DNA of 64,000 bases from Terriglobia bacterium (GTDB lineage Bacteria; Acidobacteriota; Terriglobia; Terriglobales; Acidobacteriaceae): NCBI GenBank assembly GCA_020073495.1, contig JAIQFD010000003.1:248001-312000 (forward strand), in the 5' to 3' direction. The notes under the pieces were generated by a model. It had not been told where the DNA came from and did no database searches. It worked only from the letters and a program-made list of their open reading frames with translations. Shown here piece after piece: positions 26,231 to 36,210 of this stretch. The translations under genes and the position numbers were made by a program. Each line of letters starts with the position of its first letter. Within the stretch, counting starts at the first letter, position 1.

Positions 26231-26833
26231 ATGGCCAGCTCCCGCCGTGCGTGGATGAAAACATCCGGTCTCGCCGCCGTCGCCTTGTGTGCCGGAGAGA
26301 TGTGGGCGCAGGGCGAGCGCCCCGGCCGCCAGGGCCGCCAGGGTGGGACCGTGTTCGTCCCGCTATTCACCTACCTGCCGGATTTCTCCGACATGCTCGG
26401 ACTCTCGCGCGACTACACCATCGAGTGTGCTTTGGCGATGCCGGAAAGCCGGTACGGCTTCCGCCCGGCCCAGGAGGTGCGCACCTTCGGCCAGCACATG
26501 GTGCACATCGCGGAGTCCGTTCGCGGAGTGTACGAGGTATTCGTCGAAGGCAAGGCGGGGCCGACCAACGCACTCAGCGAAGCCGGGCAGGAACAGGTGC
26601 GCTCGCGCGCCGAGGTGCTCTCGCAACTGCGGCAGTCCTTCGACTACGTCGGGGGAGCCGTGGGAAAGCTCAGTGAGTTCGAGCTCGGACAGCGTGTCAG
26701 CTTCCTGGGCAACCGGCAGATAGCGCGTTGGCGGGTGCTGGATTTCATCCTCGACCACACCACCCACCACCGCGGGCAGACCGTCGTGTACTTGCGCATG
26801 AACGGCGTCCGCCCGCCGACCTACCGCGCCTGA
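26231..26833 (+). CDS. Tat-exported DinB-family protein
   Basis: 200 residues from ATG 26231. The start SSRRAWMKTSGLAAVALCAG is a twin-arginine signal (SRR-x-W-M-K plus a weakly hydrophobic stretch). The mature part is a DinB bundle: FGQHMVHIAESVRGVY and DFILDHTTHHRGQTVVYLRMNGV carry the metal-binding His residues. Tat export suggests that the metal is loaded in the cytoplasm before export. It ends 3 bp from the convergent fabF. Confidence 0.85.
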   Translation: MASSRRAWMKTSGLAAVALCAGEMWAQGERPGRQGRQGGTVFVPLFTYLPDFSDMLGLSRDYTIECALAMPESRYGFRPAQEVRTFGQHMVHIAESVRGVYEVFVEGKAGPTNALSEAGQEQVRSRAEVLSQLRQSFDYVGGAVGKLSEFELGQRVSFLGNRQIARWRVLDFILDHTTHHRGQTVVYLRMNGVRPPTYRA

Positions 26834-26836
26834 CTC

Positions 26837-28048
26837 CTACTGCGCCGCACGGAACGCCAGAACCGCGTTCAGGCCTCCGAACGCGAACGAATTCGAGAGC
26901 GCACTCTCCACGGCCGCCTCGCGTCCGCGATTGGGCAGGACGTCCAGATCGCACTGCGGGTCGGGCGTCGTGAAATTTGCCGTGGGCGGTAGGAAGCGCT
27001 CGTGCAACGCGAGCAGCGTCGCCGCCGCCTCCAGCGCGCCCGCCGCGCCGAGAGCGTGCCCGTGCATGGATTTGGTGGAGCTGACCGCCAGCCGGTCGGC
27101 ATGCTTGCCGAAGACGCTGCGGATCGCCTGCGTCTCGGCGACGTCGTTCTGCGGCGTGCCCGTGCCGTGGGCGTTGATGTAGCCGACCTGCTCGGGCGCG
27201 ATGGAGGCGTCGGCCAGGGCCGCTTTCATAGCACGCGCTGCGCCATCGGCAGACGGGCGGGTCAGGTGATATGCGTCCGCCGACATCCCGAAGCCCACGA
27301 TCTCTCCGTACACGCGCGCGCCGCGCGCCCGCGCCGCCTCCAACGGCTCCAGCACCAGCATGGCTGCGCCTTCCCCCAGGATCATTCCTTGCCGGTCCTT
27401 GGAGAAAGGGCGGCAGGTGTCGGGCGCGACCACGCGCATCGCCTCCCAGGCTTTCAGCATCCCTAGGCTGAACGGCGCTTCGCTGCCGCCGGCCAGCGCC
27501 AGTTCTGCTCTCCCGTCTCGCACCATGCAGAATGCTTCTCCGATGGCGTGATTCGCGGAAGAGCACGCGGTCGAGATGGTGAAAGCCGGTCCGGTGATGC
27601 CGAATTCCATCGAGATGTGGCTCGCGCCGGCGTTCGCCATGGTGCGCGGGATGGTCAGCGGATGCACGCGGTTGCTCTTTGCTCCATACAACTCGGCGAA
27701 CTGAACGTCCTCCGATGACTGGCCTCCGGTGCACGAACCGGTCACGATGGCTGTCCGCTCACCGACAGCGGCATCAAGCTTGAGGCCTGAATCGCTGATC
27801 GCTTGCCGCGCCGCCACTAGCGCGAACTGCGAGAAGCGGTCGAGCACGGTGCATTTTTCTTCCGTGAAATGCTTGCGGGGATCGAATCCGCGGACTTCGG
27901 CCGCGTTCTGGAAGCGAAGGCTGCTGGGATCCACCAGCTCCATGCGGCGGATGGCGCTACACCCTTCTCGCAACGCGGCCCAGCAGTCGGCGGTGGTTGC
28001 CCCAAGGGCGCAGATGGTTCCCAGTCCGGTGACTGCGACGCGGCGCAT
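26837..28048 (-). CDS. Beta-ketoacyl-ACP synthase (FabF type)
   Basis: 403 residues. Thiolase-fold condensing enzyme with catalytic Cys in ISTACSSANHAIGEA and the two His in NAHGTGTPQNDVAE and SMHGHALGAAGALEA. The fold is complete. It condenses malonyl-ACP with an acyl-enzyme. It lies 3 bp after a dedicated ACP gene, with no fabD, fabG or fabZ nearby, so it may serve a specialised acyl chain rather than bulk fatty acid synthesis. Confidence 0.92.
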   Translation of the reverse strand: MRRVAVTGLGTICALGATTADCWAALREGCSAIRRMELVDPSSLRFQNAAEVRGFDPRKHFTEEKCTVLDRFSQFALVAARQAISDSGLKLDAAVGERTAIVTGSCTGGQSSEDVQFAELYGAKSNRVHPLTIPRTMANAGASHISMEFGITGPAFTISTACSSANHAIGEAFCMVRDGRAELALAGGSEAPFSLGMLKAWEAMRVVAPDTCRPFSKDRQGMILGEGAAMLVLEPLEAARARGARVYGEIVGFGMSADAYHLTRPSADGAARAMKAALADASIAPEQVGYINAHGTGTPQNDVAETQAIRSVFGKHADRLAVSSTKSMHGHALGAAGALEAAATLLALHERFLPPTANFTTPDPQCDLDVLPNRGREAAVESALSNSFAFGGLNAVLAFRAAQ

Positions 28049-28051
28049 GGA

Positions 28052-28330
28052 TCAGGTTTCCGCTCGTCCCGCCGCGGCGAGCATGCTCTTCACGCCCTCG
28101 ACCATCTGGCGCACGCTGCGGATCGATTTCGCCTGATCGTCCGGGATGGAGATGTCGAAGGCGCCCTCGACCTCGAACAGCAGGTTCATGCCGTCGAGCG
28201 AATCGATCCCCAACTCCTCAAACGAGCTGTCGAGTCGGACCTGCTCGCGCGGCAATCGTTTGATGGCCGCGACCAGGGACAGGATCTTCTCCGCTACGCG
28301 GTCCGGCATGGTGTCAGGCATGGCGCTCAT
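28052..28330 (-). CDS. Acyl carrier protein
   Basis: 92 residues. The phosphopantetheine attachment site is the Ser in LGIDSLDGMNLLFEVE. Acidic helices II and III are as in FabF-recognised ACPs. The sequence (RLPREQVRLDSSFEELG) differs from a housekeeping AcpP, which fits a dedicated carrier paired with the adjacent synthase. It is the first gene of the pair. Confidence 0.9.
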   Translation of the reverse strand: MSAMPDTMPDRVAEKILSLVAAIKRLPREQVRLDSSFEELGIDSLDGMNLLFEVEGAFDISIPDDQAKSIRSVRQMVEGVKSMLAAAGRAET

Positions 28331-28444
28331 TTCTCCTTAGATGAAGCAGGAGGGCTGGAAGTATCGCACACGTGAGCGGCTCACACGTGCCTGTGAGCGC
28401 GGTCATAGATGGCGGTGGAAGGTCTGAGTACAGTGATGTGTTCC

Positions 28445-29992
28445 ATGCTGTTCAAAACCCTGAGCGCCGCCGTCTACGGCATCGACGCGCACATCATCGA
28501 CGTCGAGGTAGATGTTTCCGGCATCAAGACCAACGAGGACCACTTCCTGACCGTCGGCCTGCCCGATGCGGCAGTGCGCGAGAGCCGTGATCGCATCCGC
28601 GCCGCGTTGCGTAACTGCGGCTACGACATCCCACCCACGCACATCACGGTCAACCTTGCGCCCGCCGACATCAAGAAGGAAGGCTCGGGTTTCGACCTGC
28701 CCATGGCGCTCGGCATCCTGGGGGCCTACGGCGCGCTCGCCTGCAAAGAGATCCCCGACTACGTCTTCGTAGGCGAGCTCTCACTCGATGGCGGCGTGCG
28801 CTCGGTGCGTGGCGCGCTGCCCGTGGCTCTCGCGGCACGCTCGCGCAAGATCGCGGGCCTGATCGTCCCCGAGGCCAACGCGCGCGAAGCCGCCGTGGTC
28901 AGCGACGTCGCCGTCTATCCCGTGCGCTCGCTGATGGACGTGGTCAACCGGCTCAATGGACGCGACGGCAGCCCGCCGTTGAAGATCGACCCGCAGTCCG
29001 TGCTGAACGAGTCGCAGCACTTCACGGTGGACTTCCGCGACGTCCGCGGGCAGTACACCGCCAAGCGCGCCCTGGAAGTTGCCTGCGCCGGTGGGCACAA
29101 CATCCTGATGATCGGTCCGCCGGGCTCGGGCAAGACCATGCTGGCCAAGCGCGTGCCCACCATCCTTCCACCCCTTACGTTCGACGAAGCGCTGGAAACC
29201 ACGAAGATCCATTCCGTCGCCGGCGTGCTCGATCCCGGCGCGGGGCTGGTCGGGACGCGTCCCTTCCGCTCCCCGCACCACACCATCTCCGACGCGGGCC
29301 TGATCGGAGGCGGCGTGATCCCGCGTCCGGGCGAGGTCTCGCTGGCCCACAACGGCGTGCTCTTCCTCGACGAGCTGCCGGAATTCCCGCGCAACGTGCT
29401 TGAGGTCATGCGCCAGCCGCTGGAGGACGGAACCGTCTGCATCGCGCGCGCCTCCATGTCGCTGACCTTCCCCGCGCGCTTCATGCTGGCGGCGGCCATG
29501 AACCCGTGTGCCTGCGGCTTCCACAACGACCTCTCACGCGAGTGCCACTGCACTCCGCCGATGATCCAGCGCTACCTGTCAAAGATATCGGGGCCTCTGA
29601 TGGACCGCATCGACATCCACATCGACGTGCCTGCGGTGAAGTACAAAGAACTGCGCAGTGGGGCGGCCCCAGAGGGTTCGGAGCAGATTCGGGAGCGGGT
29701 GATCCGCGCCCGCCAGGTGCAGTTGCAGCGCTTCGCCGGGGCAGGGGAGCGCATCTACTGCAACGCCCAGATGCAATCGCGCCAGATCCGGACCTACTGC
29801 GAGCTGTCGGCCGATTGCGAGCGCCTGCTGGAGCGCGCCATGCAGCAACAGGGCCTCAGCGCCCGGGCCCATGACCGCATATTGAAGGTCGCGCGGACCA
29901 TTGCCGACCTCGAGGGCGCCGCGGCCATCGACCCCAAGCACATCGCAGAAGCCATCCAGTACAGGACGCTCGACCGTACGTATTGGGTGTGA
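28445..29992 (+). CDS. comM: ComM/YifB-type Mg-chelatase-like AAA+ ATPase
   Basis: 515 residues from ATG 28445, which matches the family start ([16 protein letters not shown]). An N-terminal Lon-protease-like domain ([19 protein letters not shown]) is followed by AAA+ with Walker [10 protein letters not shown], Walker [13 protein letters not shown] and a C-terminal helical domain. ComM helicases extend branches during recombination of incoming DNA in natural transformation. The last 17 codons before the stop are repeated, diverged, 125 bp further on (30064-30117). Confidence 0.93.
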   Translation: MLFKTLSAAVYGIDAHIIDVEVDVSGIKTNEDHFLTVGLPDAAVRESRDRIRAALRNCGYDIPPTHITVNLAPADIKKEGSGFDLPMALGILGAYGALACKEIPDYVFVGELSLDGGVRSVRGALPVALAARSRKIAGLIVPEANAREAAVVSDVAVYPVRSLMDVVNRLNGRDGSPPLKIDPQSVLNESQHFTVDFRDVRGQYTAKRALEVACAGGHNILMIGPPGSGKTMLAKRVPTILPPLTFDEALETTKIHSVAGVLDPGAGLVGTRPFRSPHHTISDAGLIGGGVIPRPGEVSLAHNGVLFLDELPEFPRNVLEVMRQPLEDGTVCIARASMSLTFPARFMLAAAMNPCACGFHNDLSRECHCTPPMIQRYLSKISGPLMDRIDIHIDVPAVKYKELRSGAAPEGSEQIRERVIRARQVQLQRFAGAGERIYCNAQMQSRQIRTYCELSADCERLLERAMQQQGLSARAHDRILKVARTIADLEGAAAIDPKHIAEAIQYRTLDRTYWV

Positions 29993-30063
29993 TTAGAGAT
30001 CCTTCGCTTCGCTCAGGATTTCGCGTGCGGGCTCCCGCTTCGCTCACGCCCGCAAGGCCGCTC
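29993..30063. repeat. REP-like repeat inserted behind comM
   Basis: Contains ATCCTTCGCTTCGCTCAGGAT, whose outer ATCCT/AGGAT arms pair, and GCGGGCTCCCGCTTCGCTC followed by ACGCCCGC, again with pairing ends. The layout matches the repeat at 10130-10205. It lies exactly between comM and the second copy of the comM tail. Confidence 0.7.
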
Positions 30064-30117
30064 AACATCGCCGAGGCCATCCAGGACCGGACCCTGGACC
30101 GGACCTACTGGGTGTAG
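30064..30117 (+). pseudogene. Relict second copy of the comM 3' end
   Basis: Seventeen codons plus stop read [17 protein letters not shown], against [17 protein letters not shown] at the real comM end (29939-29992). Ten of 51 coding bases differ and eight of these are synonymous. This shows divergence under coding selection rather than a fresh duplication. It has no start codon and is in another frame, so it is a remnant. Confidence 0.8.
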
Positions 30118-30449
30118 TGTCTGTCTGGCGTGGGGCACCTGCCGCCGTGGGGCTTACGATTCTTCTTGACCTCCAACTCCTTTACCGGTAAGGTATTCCC
30201 GTTCGGTTGCCAGTGTGCCCCCTGAGGGCCGATGTTTCTGTAGGGTAAAATCCCCTTAAAAAGAGCAACTAAGGATACGGTTAAGGCATCTATAGCATTG
30301 TCCCGTATTCGATTCCCCAGAAAGCCAGCAGAACCAACAACTTACCAGCTTTCAGCAACATGTCGGCCGAATCTGGGTTTCAGGATAGAATAATCGAGCC
30401 ACCGCCAAGGCTCGGGGATCAAATAGACCGAACAATCGTAGGAGACCAC
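30118..30449. other. 332-bp gap ahead of rpoZ
   Basis: Follows the comM tail copy. It holds one good promoter candidate (30166-30194), which would give a leader of about 250 nt for rpoZ. No hairpin strong enough for a terminator and no coding frame with support. The long leader could hold a regulatory RNA, but I see no known riboswitch. Confidence 0.4.
30166..30194 (+). promoter_or_regulatory. Candidate promoter of rpoZ
   Basis: TTGACC (30166-30171), 17-bp spacer, TAAGGT (30189-30194). The -10 box sits in a small palindrome (TACCGGTA). Confidence 0.5.
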
Positions 30450-30683
30450 ATGGAAATGCGTTCTGATCTGATTCATGAGGCACTGCGTACGGTGAGCAAC
30501 CGCTACACTCTGTGCCAGCTGGCGTCGAAGGCGACGCGCAAGTTCCACAAGCCCAGCACCCGCATCCAGGAGACTATGAATGAGGTGCTGGAGAAGTTCG
30601 GCAAGGCGGCCAACGATCCCGCTCGCATTGTGGGTTCCGGCCCGCAGTTTAAGGTTTCTGAAGGACAGCGGCGCGCTGCATAA
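30450..30683 (+). CDS. rpoZ: RNA polymerase omega subunit
   Basis: 77 residues. The start MEMRSDLIHEALRTVSNRY and the stretch LCQLASKATRKFHKPSTRI match the omega/RpoZ pattern of helix, basic loop and helix in the divergent form found in Acidobacteriota. Omega stabilises beta-prime in RNA polymerase. GGAG lies 5 bases before the ATG. It lies directly upstream of rho, so two general transcription factors are together. Confidence 0.8.
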   Translation: MEMRSDLIHEALRTVSNRYTLCQLASKATRKFHKPSTRIQETMNEVLEKFGKAANDPARIVGSGPQFKVSEGQRRAA

Positions 30684-30793
30684 TAGGGTTTCGCAGCGCG
30701 CCCGCGCCGCGATTCAAAGATTACATATTTCGTCTTGATCGACCCGGTCGTTTCCGACCCCCCTCAATCCGGACAACAATCCCGTAGGTGAGC

Positions 30794-32044
<1,251 letters not shown>

Positions 32045-32045
32045 T

Positions 32046-32073
32046 AGCTGGCAGCTGGCAGTCAGCAGCTCAG
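32046..32073. repeat. 7-bp tandem repeat after rho, 4 units
   Basis: AGCTGGC, AGCTGGC, AGTCAGC, AGCTCAG, beginning one base after the rho stop codon and before the terminator hairpin. Confidence 0.8.
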
Positions 32074-32083
32074 CAAAGACAAG

Positions 32084-32112
32084 AAGCCCGGCAGAGATGC
32101 CGGGCTTTTCTT
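32084..32112 (+). terminator. Rho-independent terminator of rho
   Basis: Stem AAGCCCGGCA / TGCCGGGCTT with a GAGA loop, followed by TTCTTT. Textbook shape. Confidence 0.9.
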
Positions 32113-32126
32113 TGGCGACGGAAAAT

Positions 32127-32291
32127 TCAGGAGTTCTTCTTAATGGCCTTGCAGCTTGCCTGCGTGGGACTGATCTTGCCGCACGCGAGAGCCATGGTCT
32201 CGAACACTTTCTCGTGCTTGAATGAAGGTTTCTGGTAGGGCTTCTTGCCGGATTTCGCCGTTGCTTTGGTTTCTTTCTTTTCGTTGCCCAT
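32127..32291 (-). CDS. 54-residue RiPP-precursor-like peptide
   Basis: The sequence starts with a Lys/Thr-rich stretch (GNEKKETKATAKSGKK), continues with PYQKPSFKHEKVFETMALACGK and ends with a Cys-containing tail (SPTQASCKAIKKNS). A K/R-P-Y-x-K-P motif followed by a hydrophobic segment and C-terminal cysteines is typical of small peptides found next to radical-SAM or export genes and often annotated as putative RiPP precursors. No modifying enzyme is nearby. The peptide lies downstream of an ABC-2 exporter pair on the same strand, with a large hairpin between. No clear ribosome binding site, and a GTG start at 32318 is possible. Confidence 0.65.
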   Translation of the reverse strand: MGNEKKETKATAKSGKKPYQKPSFKHEKVFETMALACGKISPTQASCKAIKKNS

Positions 32292-32301
32292 AGCGATTGG
32301 C

Positions 32302-32338
32302 GGCAAGGCACTCCACACCCTTCGGCGTGTGCCTTGCC
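32302..32338. repeat. Long inverted repeat between the ABC operon and the small peptide gene
   Basis: GGCAAGGCAC and GTGCCTTGCC are perfect 10-bp arms 17 bases apart. An alternative inner stem CACAC-C-C / G-C-GTGTG with a TTCG loop can form inside. It sits 11 bases upstream of the peptide gene start, so on the minus strand it may be an attenuator, a processing site or a partial terminator. Confidence 0.65.
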
Positions 32339-32387
32339 TGAATGCAGGTATGATACCGCGAAAGCGGCAGGTCTAACCACTTTTCGA

Positions 32388-33191
32388 TCAGTAGTAAGAG
32401 AGCGTCCCCTCACGACGGGCGTAACGCAGGGCACGGCCGAACAGCCACACGCTCACCGGCAACAGGACGATGGCATAGGCTGCCAGGATGACCAGGGGAC
32501 GGCTCATCTCCCGCCAACCGGCGTCACGCAGCAAGGCCAGGCGCAGTCCGTCGAGCGAGTGGGTGATGGGGACCAGCTCCCCCAGCCGCCGCAGCGGGTC
32601 GGGGAGCGCGGAGACGGGGAAGGTGGCGCCCGTCAGCAGCCACAGCAGCGAGCTGAGCAGCCACACGATCCCAGCGCCTTTTTGGATGGCGACCTGCACC
32701 GCGGCGATCCCGATCCCCACGGCCACGGCTACCGCCAGCGAAAGCGCGAAGACCACCAGCGCGGCGGCCACGTTGGGGGTCGACAGGGGCACGCCGAACA
32801 CCAGCATCCCCACGACGATGTAGAACACCAGGTGCAGCGTGCGCGAGAAGAAGGTCGAGACCGCGGTCAGGAACACCAGTTCGGGCTCCGCGGTGGAGGT
32901 GGTCATCAGCACCTCCATGGTGCCGGTCAACTGGGCCTCGTGGATGCTATTCACGAACGAAGCCACGCCCGCCACAAAGAACCCGTAGAAACCGGTGCCG
33001 ATCAGCAGGAACGGGAAGTACTCTACGCCGTCGGGACGGAAGCCGGGTCCGACCGCCCGCGCCAGGTAATAGAACGCCGCCATCTCCGCCAGCATGCCGC
33101 CCACGTACATCCAGGAGGCGCTGCGGTAGCGCACGGCACTGAGCAGGTCGCGGCGCAGGATGGCCGCAAGTTTGTCGATCAAACCGCTCAT
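32388..33191 (-). CDS. ABC-2 type transporter permease
   Basis: 267 residues with six predicted membrane segments (for example YFPFLLIGTGFYGFFVAGVA, LVFYIVVGMLVFGV, ALVVFALSLAVAVAVGIGI, LVILAAYAIVLLPVSVWLF) and the ABC-2 signature region before the last helices (LLTGATFPVSALPDPLRRLGELVP). Such permeases export polysaccharides, lipids, drugs or peptides. Its start overlaps the stop of the ATPase gene by 4 bp. Confidence 0.9.
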   Translation of the reverse strand: MSGLIDKLAAILRRDLLSAVRYRSASWMYVGGMLAEMAAFYYLARAVGPGFRPDGVEYFPFLLIGTGFYGFFVAGVASFVNSIHEAQLTGTMEVLMTTSTAEPELVFLTAVSTFFSRTLHLVFYIVVGMLVFGVPLSTPNVAAALVVFALSLAVAVAVGIGIAAVQVAIQKGAGIVWLLSSLLWLLTGATFPVSALPDPLRRLGELVPITHSLDGLRLALLRDAGWREMSRPLVILAAYAIVLLPVSVWLFGRALRYARREGTLSYY

Positions 33192-33979
33192 CCGACGCCT
33201 CCCGTGACCTCGGCGCCTTCCGGCTCGATCTCGCGGAAGTAGAAGGTGCGCAGGTCCTCGGTCGAGGTCTGATGGCCGACCCGGCGCTCGGCTGCGACTT
33301 CTCCGTGGCGCAACACCACCACGTGGTGGCCTACCGTGACCGCCTCTTCGAAGTTATGCGTGGCGAGCAGCACGCTGGTCCCGTTCTCCGCGGTGCGGCG
33401 CAGCATCTGCCACAGCCGCCAGGTGCTGCCGGGATCGAGACTACGCGTGGGCTCATCGAGCAGGAGGACGGCCGGCTGCTTCAGCAGCGCGCGGGCGATC
33501 CCCAGCCTCTGGTACATGCCGCTGGAGAACTTCATCACCAGGGTGTCGCCGACTTCGGCCAGCCCGGAGGACTCGAGCACCCGCTGCACGCGCTCCGGGC
33601 GTTCCTCGCGCGGGATGTCCTCCAGCGCGCCGAAGAAGTCGAGGTTCTCGCGTGCGGTCAGGCGGGGGTAGAAGGAGCGCTCGGTGGCCACCGCGAAACC
33701 AACGGAACGCCGCACCTGGCGCGTGTCCCCGGCGGTATCGGCGCCGCAGACCCGCACCCGGCCCTCGTCGGGCAGAAGCATGGTCGAGACCAGCTTCAAC
33801 AGCGTGGTCTTGCCGCTGCCGTTCGGACCGAGCACAACCAGCACGTCTCCCGCCGCCGCCCGCAGCGACACGCGCAACACCGCGCACGTCACTCCGACGC
33901 GCTCGGAGCCAAACCAGTTCCACAGGGCCGGCCGGTGGCGGAAAAACTTGCTCACGGATTCTAGGGTGACTGCGTCCAT
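33188..33979 (-). CDS. ABC transporter ATP-binding protein
   Basis: 263 residues from ATG 33979. Walker A GPNGSGKTT, Q-loop, signature FSSGMYQRLGIARALL, Walker B AVLLLDEPTRSLD and switch His in LLATHNFEEA. The signature has Ser-Ser-Gly-Met rather than Leu-Ser-Gly-Gly, as in some polysaccharide or drug exporters. Coupled to the permease by ATGA overlap; the pair makes a complete ABC-2 exporter. Confidence 0.93.
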   Translation of the reverse strand: MDAVTLESVSKFFRHRPALWNWFGSERVGVTCAVLRVSLRAAAGDVLVVLGPNGSGKTTLLKLVSTMLLPDEGRVRVCGADTAGDTRQVRRSVGFAVATERSFYPRLTARENLDFFGALEDIPREERPERVQRVLESSGLAEVGDTLVMKFSSGMYQRLGIARALLKQPAVLLLDEPTRSLDPGSTWRLWQMLRRTAENGTSVLLATHNFEEAVTVGHHVVVLRHGEVAAERRVGHQTSTEDLRTFYFREIEPEGAEVTGGVG

Positions 33980-34110
33980 GCTGAGGTGCGATCCGCGGTT
34001 TCCGACAGCATACATTCTCCGGCGGCGGATTGCTGCGCTAATCCGCTCCCCGTGGGCTTCCCGCGCCGGGAATCGTGTAGGATTGCGAGTTCTACCAGGA
34101 GAGAGCAGGC

Positions 34111-36183
34111 ATGATCTCGCCCAGGACTGTACTCATTTTTTCGATGTGTCTCGCAATCGCCATCCCAGTCTTTGCCCAGGCCGGTCGCCCGGTTCCCGCG
34201 CAGGCCGAACCGCCCTACACACCGGGCCTGGACGTCTCCGCCATGGACAAGACGGTCGATCCCTGCGTGGATTTCTATACCTACTCGTGCGGCGGTTGGA
34301 TGAAGAACAACCCTATCCCGCCCGACCAGTACAACTGGAGTGCGTACTCCAAGCTCCAGGATGAGAACCGGCTGATCCTGCGCGACATCCTGGAGAAGGC
34401 CTCCATACCCGATGCCAAGCGCAGCTCCGTGCAGCAGAAGATCGGCGACTACTACGCCTCGTGCATGGACGAGAAGGCGATCGAGTCGTCGGGCGCGAAG
34501 CCGCTCGAAGCGGAGCTGAAAACGATTGCCGGACTCCGGTCGAAAGATCAGCTTCCGGAATTCCTGGCGGACTTTCATCGCGGAGATGAACACACCGACG
34601 GGCCGACGGCGACGCTTTTCTCCTTTGGCTCCGGCCAGGACTTCAAGGACTCCACCCAATATATCGCCCAGGCCGACCAGGGCGGCCTGGGCCTGCCCGA
34701 CCGTGACTTTTACCTGAAAGAAGACGCCAAATCGGTCGAGATCCGGAACGCCTACGTGGCGCATGTTACGAAGATGCTCCAGCTCATTGGGGAAGGTCCG
34801 CAAGAGGCTGCGAGCGACGCGCAGGTCATCCTGAAGATCGAGACCGAGCTGGCCAAGGCGTCGCTCACCCGCGTGGAACGGCGCGACCCGAACAACATCT
34901 ACCACAAGATGGGCGTCGCCGAGCTACAGGCATTGGCGCCCTCGTTCTCCTGGCCGCGCTATTTCACACAGGTGGGTCTCGGGCAGACGAACTCGCTGAA
35001 CGTCACCCACCCGCCGTTCTTCAAACAGATGGAAGCCGAGCTGAACACGGTGTCCCTCGCGCAGTGGCAGACGTACCTGCGCTGGCACCTGGTGCACTCG
35101 CGCGCTCCGTACTTGTCGTCGCCATTCGTGAATGAGAATTTCGACTTCTACGGAAGAACGCTCACCGGGGCGAAGGAGCTGCGCCCGCGCTGGAAGCGCT
35201 GTGTGAGCTGGGTCGACCGCGACCTCGGCGAGGCGCTCGGCCAGGCCTACGTGGAGCGCACCTTCAGTGCGGAAGCCAAGCAGCGCACTCTGAGGATGGT
35301 GCAAGAGATCGAGAAGGCGATGGACGACGACGTCAAGTCTCTGGACTGGATGCAGCCCGCCACCAAGCAGCAGGCTCTGACGAAGCTGCACGCTGTCGCC
35401 AATAAGATCGGTTACCCCGACAAATGGCGCGACTACTCGGCGCTGAACATCGTCCGCGGAGACGCGCCGGGCAATGTGCAGCGGGGCATCGCGTTCGAGT
35501 TCCGCCGCCAGTTGGGCAAGATTGGAAAGCCGGTGGATCACACCGAGTGGGACATGACTCCGCCGACCGTCAATGCGTACTACAACCCCCAGATGAACGA
35601 CATCAATTTTCCCGCCGGCGTGCTCCAGCCGCCGCTCTTCGACCCGCGCATGGATGACGCGCCGAACTACGGCAACACCGGGGGGACCATCGGCCACGAG
35701 CTGACCCACGGCTTCGACGACGAGGGCCGCCAGTTCGACGCCCAGGGCAACCTGCGCGACTGGTGGACGGCGCAGGATTCCAAGGCATTCGAACAGCGCG
35801 CCGGCTGCATCGTCGACCAGTATGCCCAGTACACCATCGTGGACGACATCAAGATCAACTCCAAGCTGACCGAAGGTGAGGACGTCGCCGACCTAGGCGG
35901 TCTTCTGCTGGCGTGGATGGCGTGGAAAGATCACACCAGGAACATGAAGCTCCAGCCCATCGACGGGCTCACGCCCGAGCAGCGGTTCTTCATCGGCTAC
36001 GGCCAGAGCTGGTGCACCAACGAGCGCGACGAGATCAAGCGGCTGCGCGCCACCATCGACCCGCACTCGCCCGCGAAGTACCGCACCAACGGCGTGGTTT
36101 CCAATATGCCCGAGTTCCGTGAAGCGTTCCGTTGCAAGCCCGGGCAGCCTATGGTGCGCGAGAAGGCGTGCCGCGTCTGGTAG
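34111..36183 (+). CDS. M13-family zinc metallopeptidase (neprilysin-like)
   Basis: 690 residues with a signal peptide (ISPRTVLIFSMCLAIAIPVFAQ). Zinc site HELTH in GGTIGHELTHGFDDEG, third ligand Glu in EGEDVADLGG, substrate-binding VNAYYNPQMNDINFPAGVLQ, and the family C-terminus CRVW. All catalytic residues are present. M13 enzymes cut short peptides outside the cytoplasm. Divergent from the ABC exporter operon, which makes a link to an exported peptide possible but unproven. GGAGAG precedes the ATG. Confidence 0.96.
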   Translation: MISPRTVLIFSMCLAIAIPVFAQAGRPVPAQAEPPYTPGLDVSAMDKTVDPCVDFYTYSCGGWMKNNPIPPDQYNWSAYSKLQDENRLILRDILEKASIPDAKRSSVQQKIGDYYASCMDEKAIESSGAKPLEAELKTIAGLRSKDQLPEFLADFHRGDEHTDGPTATLFSFGSGQDFKDSTQYIAQADQGGLGLPDRDFYLKEDAKSVEIRNAYVAHVTKMLQLIGEGPQEAASDAQVILKIETELAKASLTRVERRDPNNIYHKMGVAELQALAPSFSWPRYFTQVGLGQTNSLNVTHPPFFKQMEAELNTVSLAQWQTYLRWHLVHSRAPYLSSPFVNENFDFYGRTLTGAKELRPRWKRCVSWVDRDLGEALGQAYVERTFSAEAKQRTLRMVQEIEKAMDDDVKSLDWMQPATKQQALTKLHAVANKIGYPDKWRDYSALNIVRGDAPGNVQRGIAFEFRRQLGKIGKPVDHTEWDMTPPTVNAYYNPQMNDINFPAGVLQPPLFDPRMDDAPNYGNTGGTIGHELTHGFDDEGRQFDAQGNLRDWWTAQDSKAFEQRAGCIVDQYAQYTIVDDIKINSKLTEGEDVADLGGLLLAWMAWKDHTRNMKLQPIDGLTPEQRFFIGYGQSWCTNERDEIKRLRATIDPHSPAKYRTNGVVSNMPEFREAFRCKPGQPMVREKACRVW

Positions 36184-36210
36184 GGCTTGCTACGCGGTTC
36201 CCAGTGCTCA

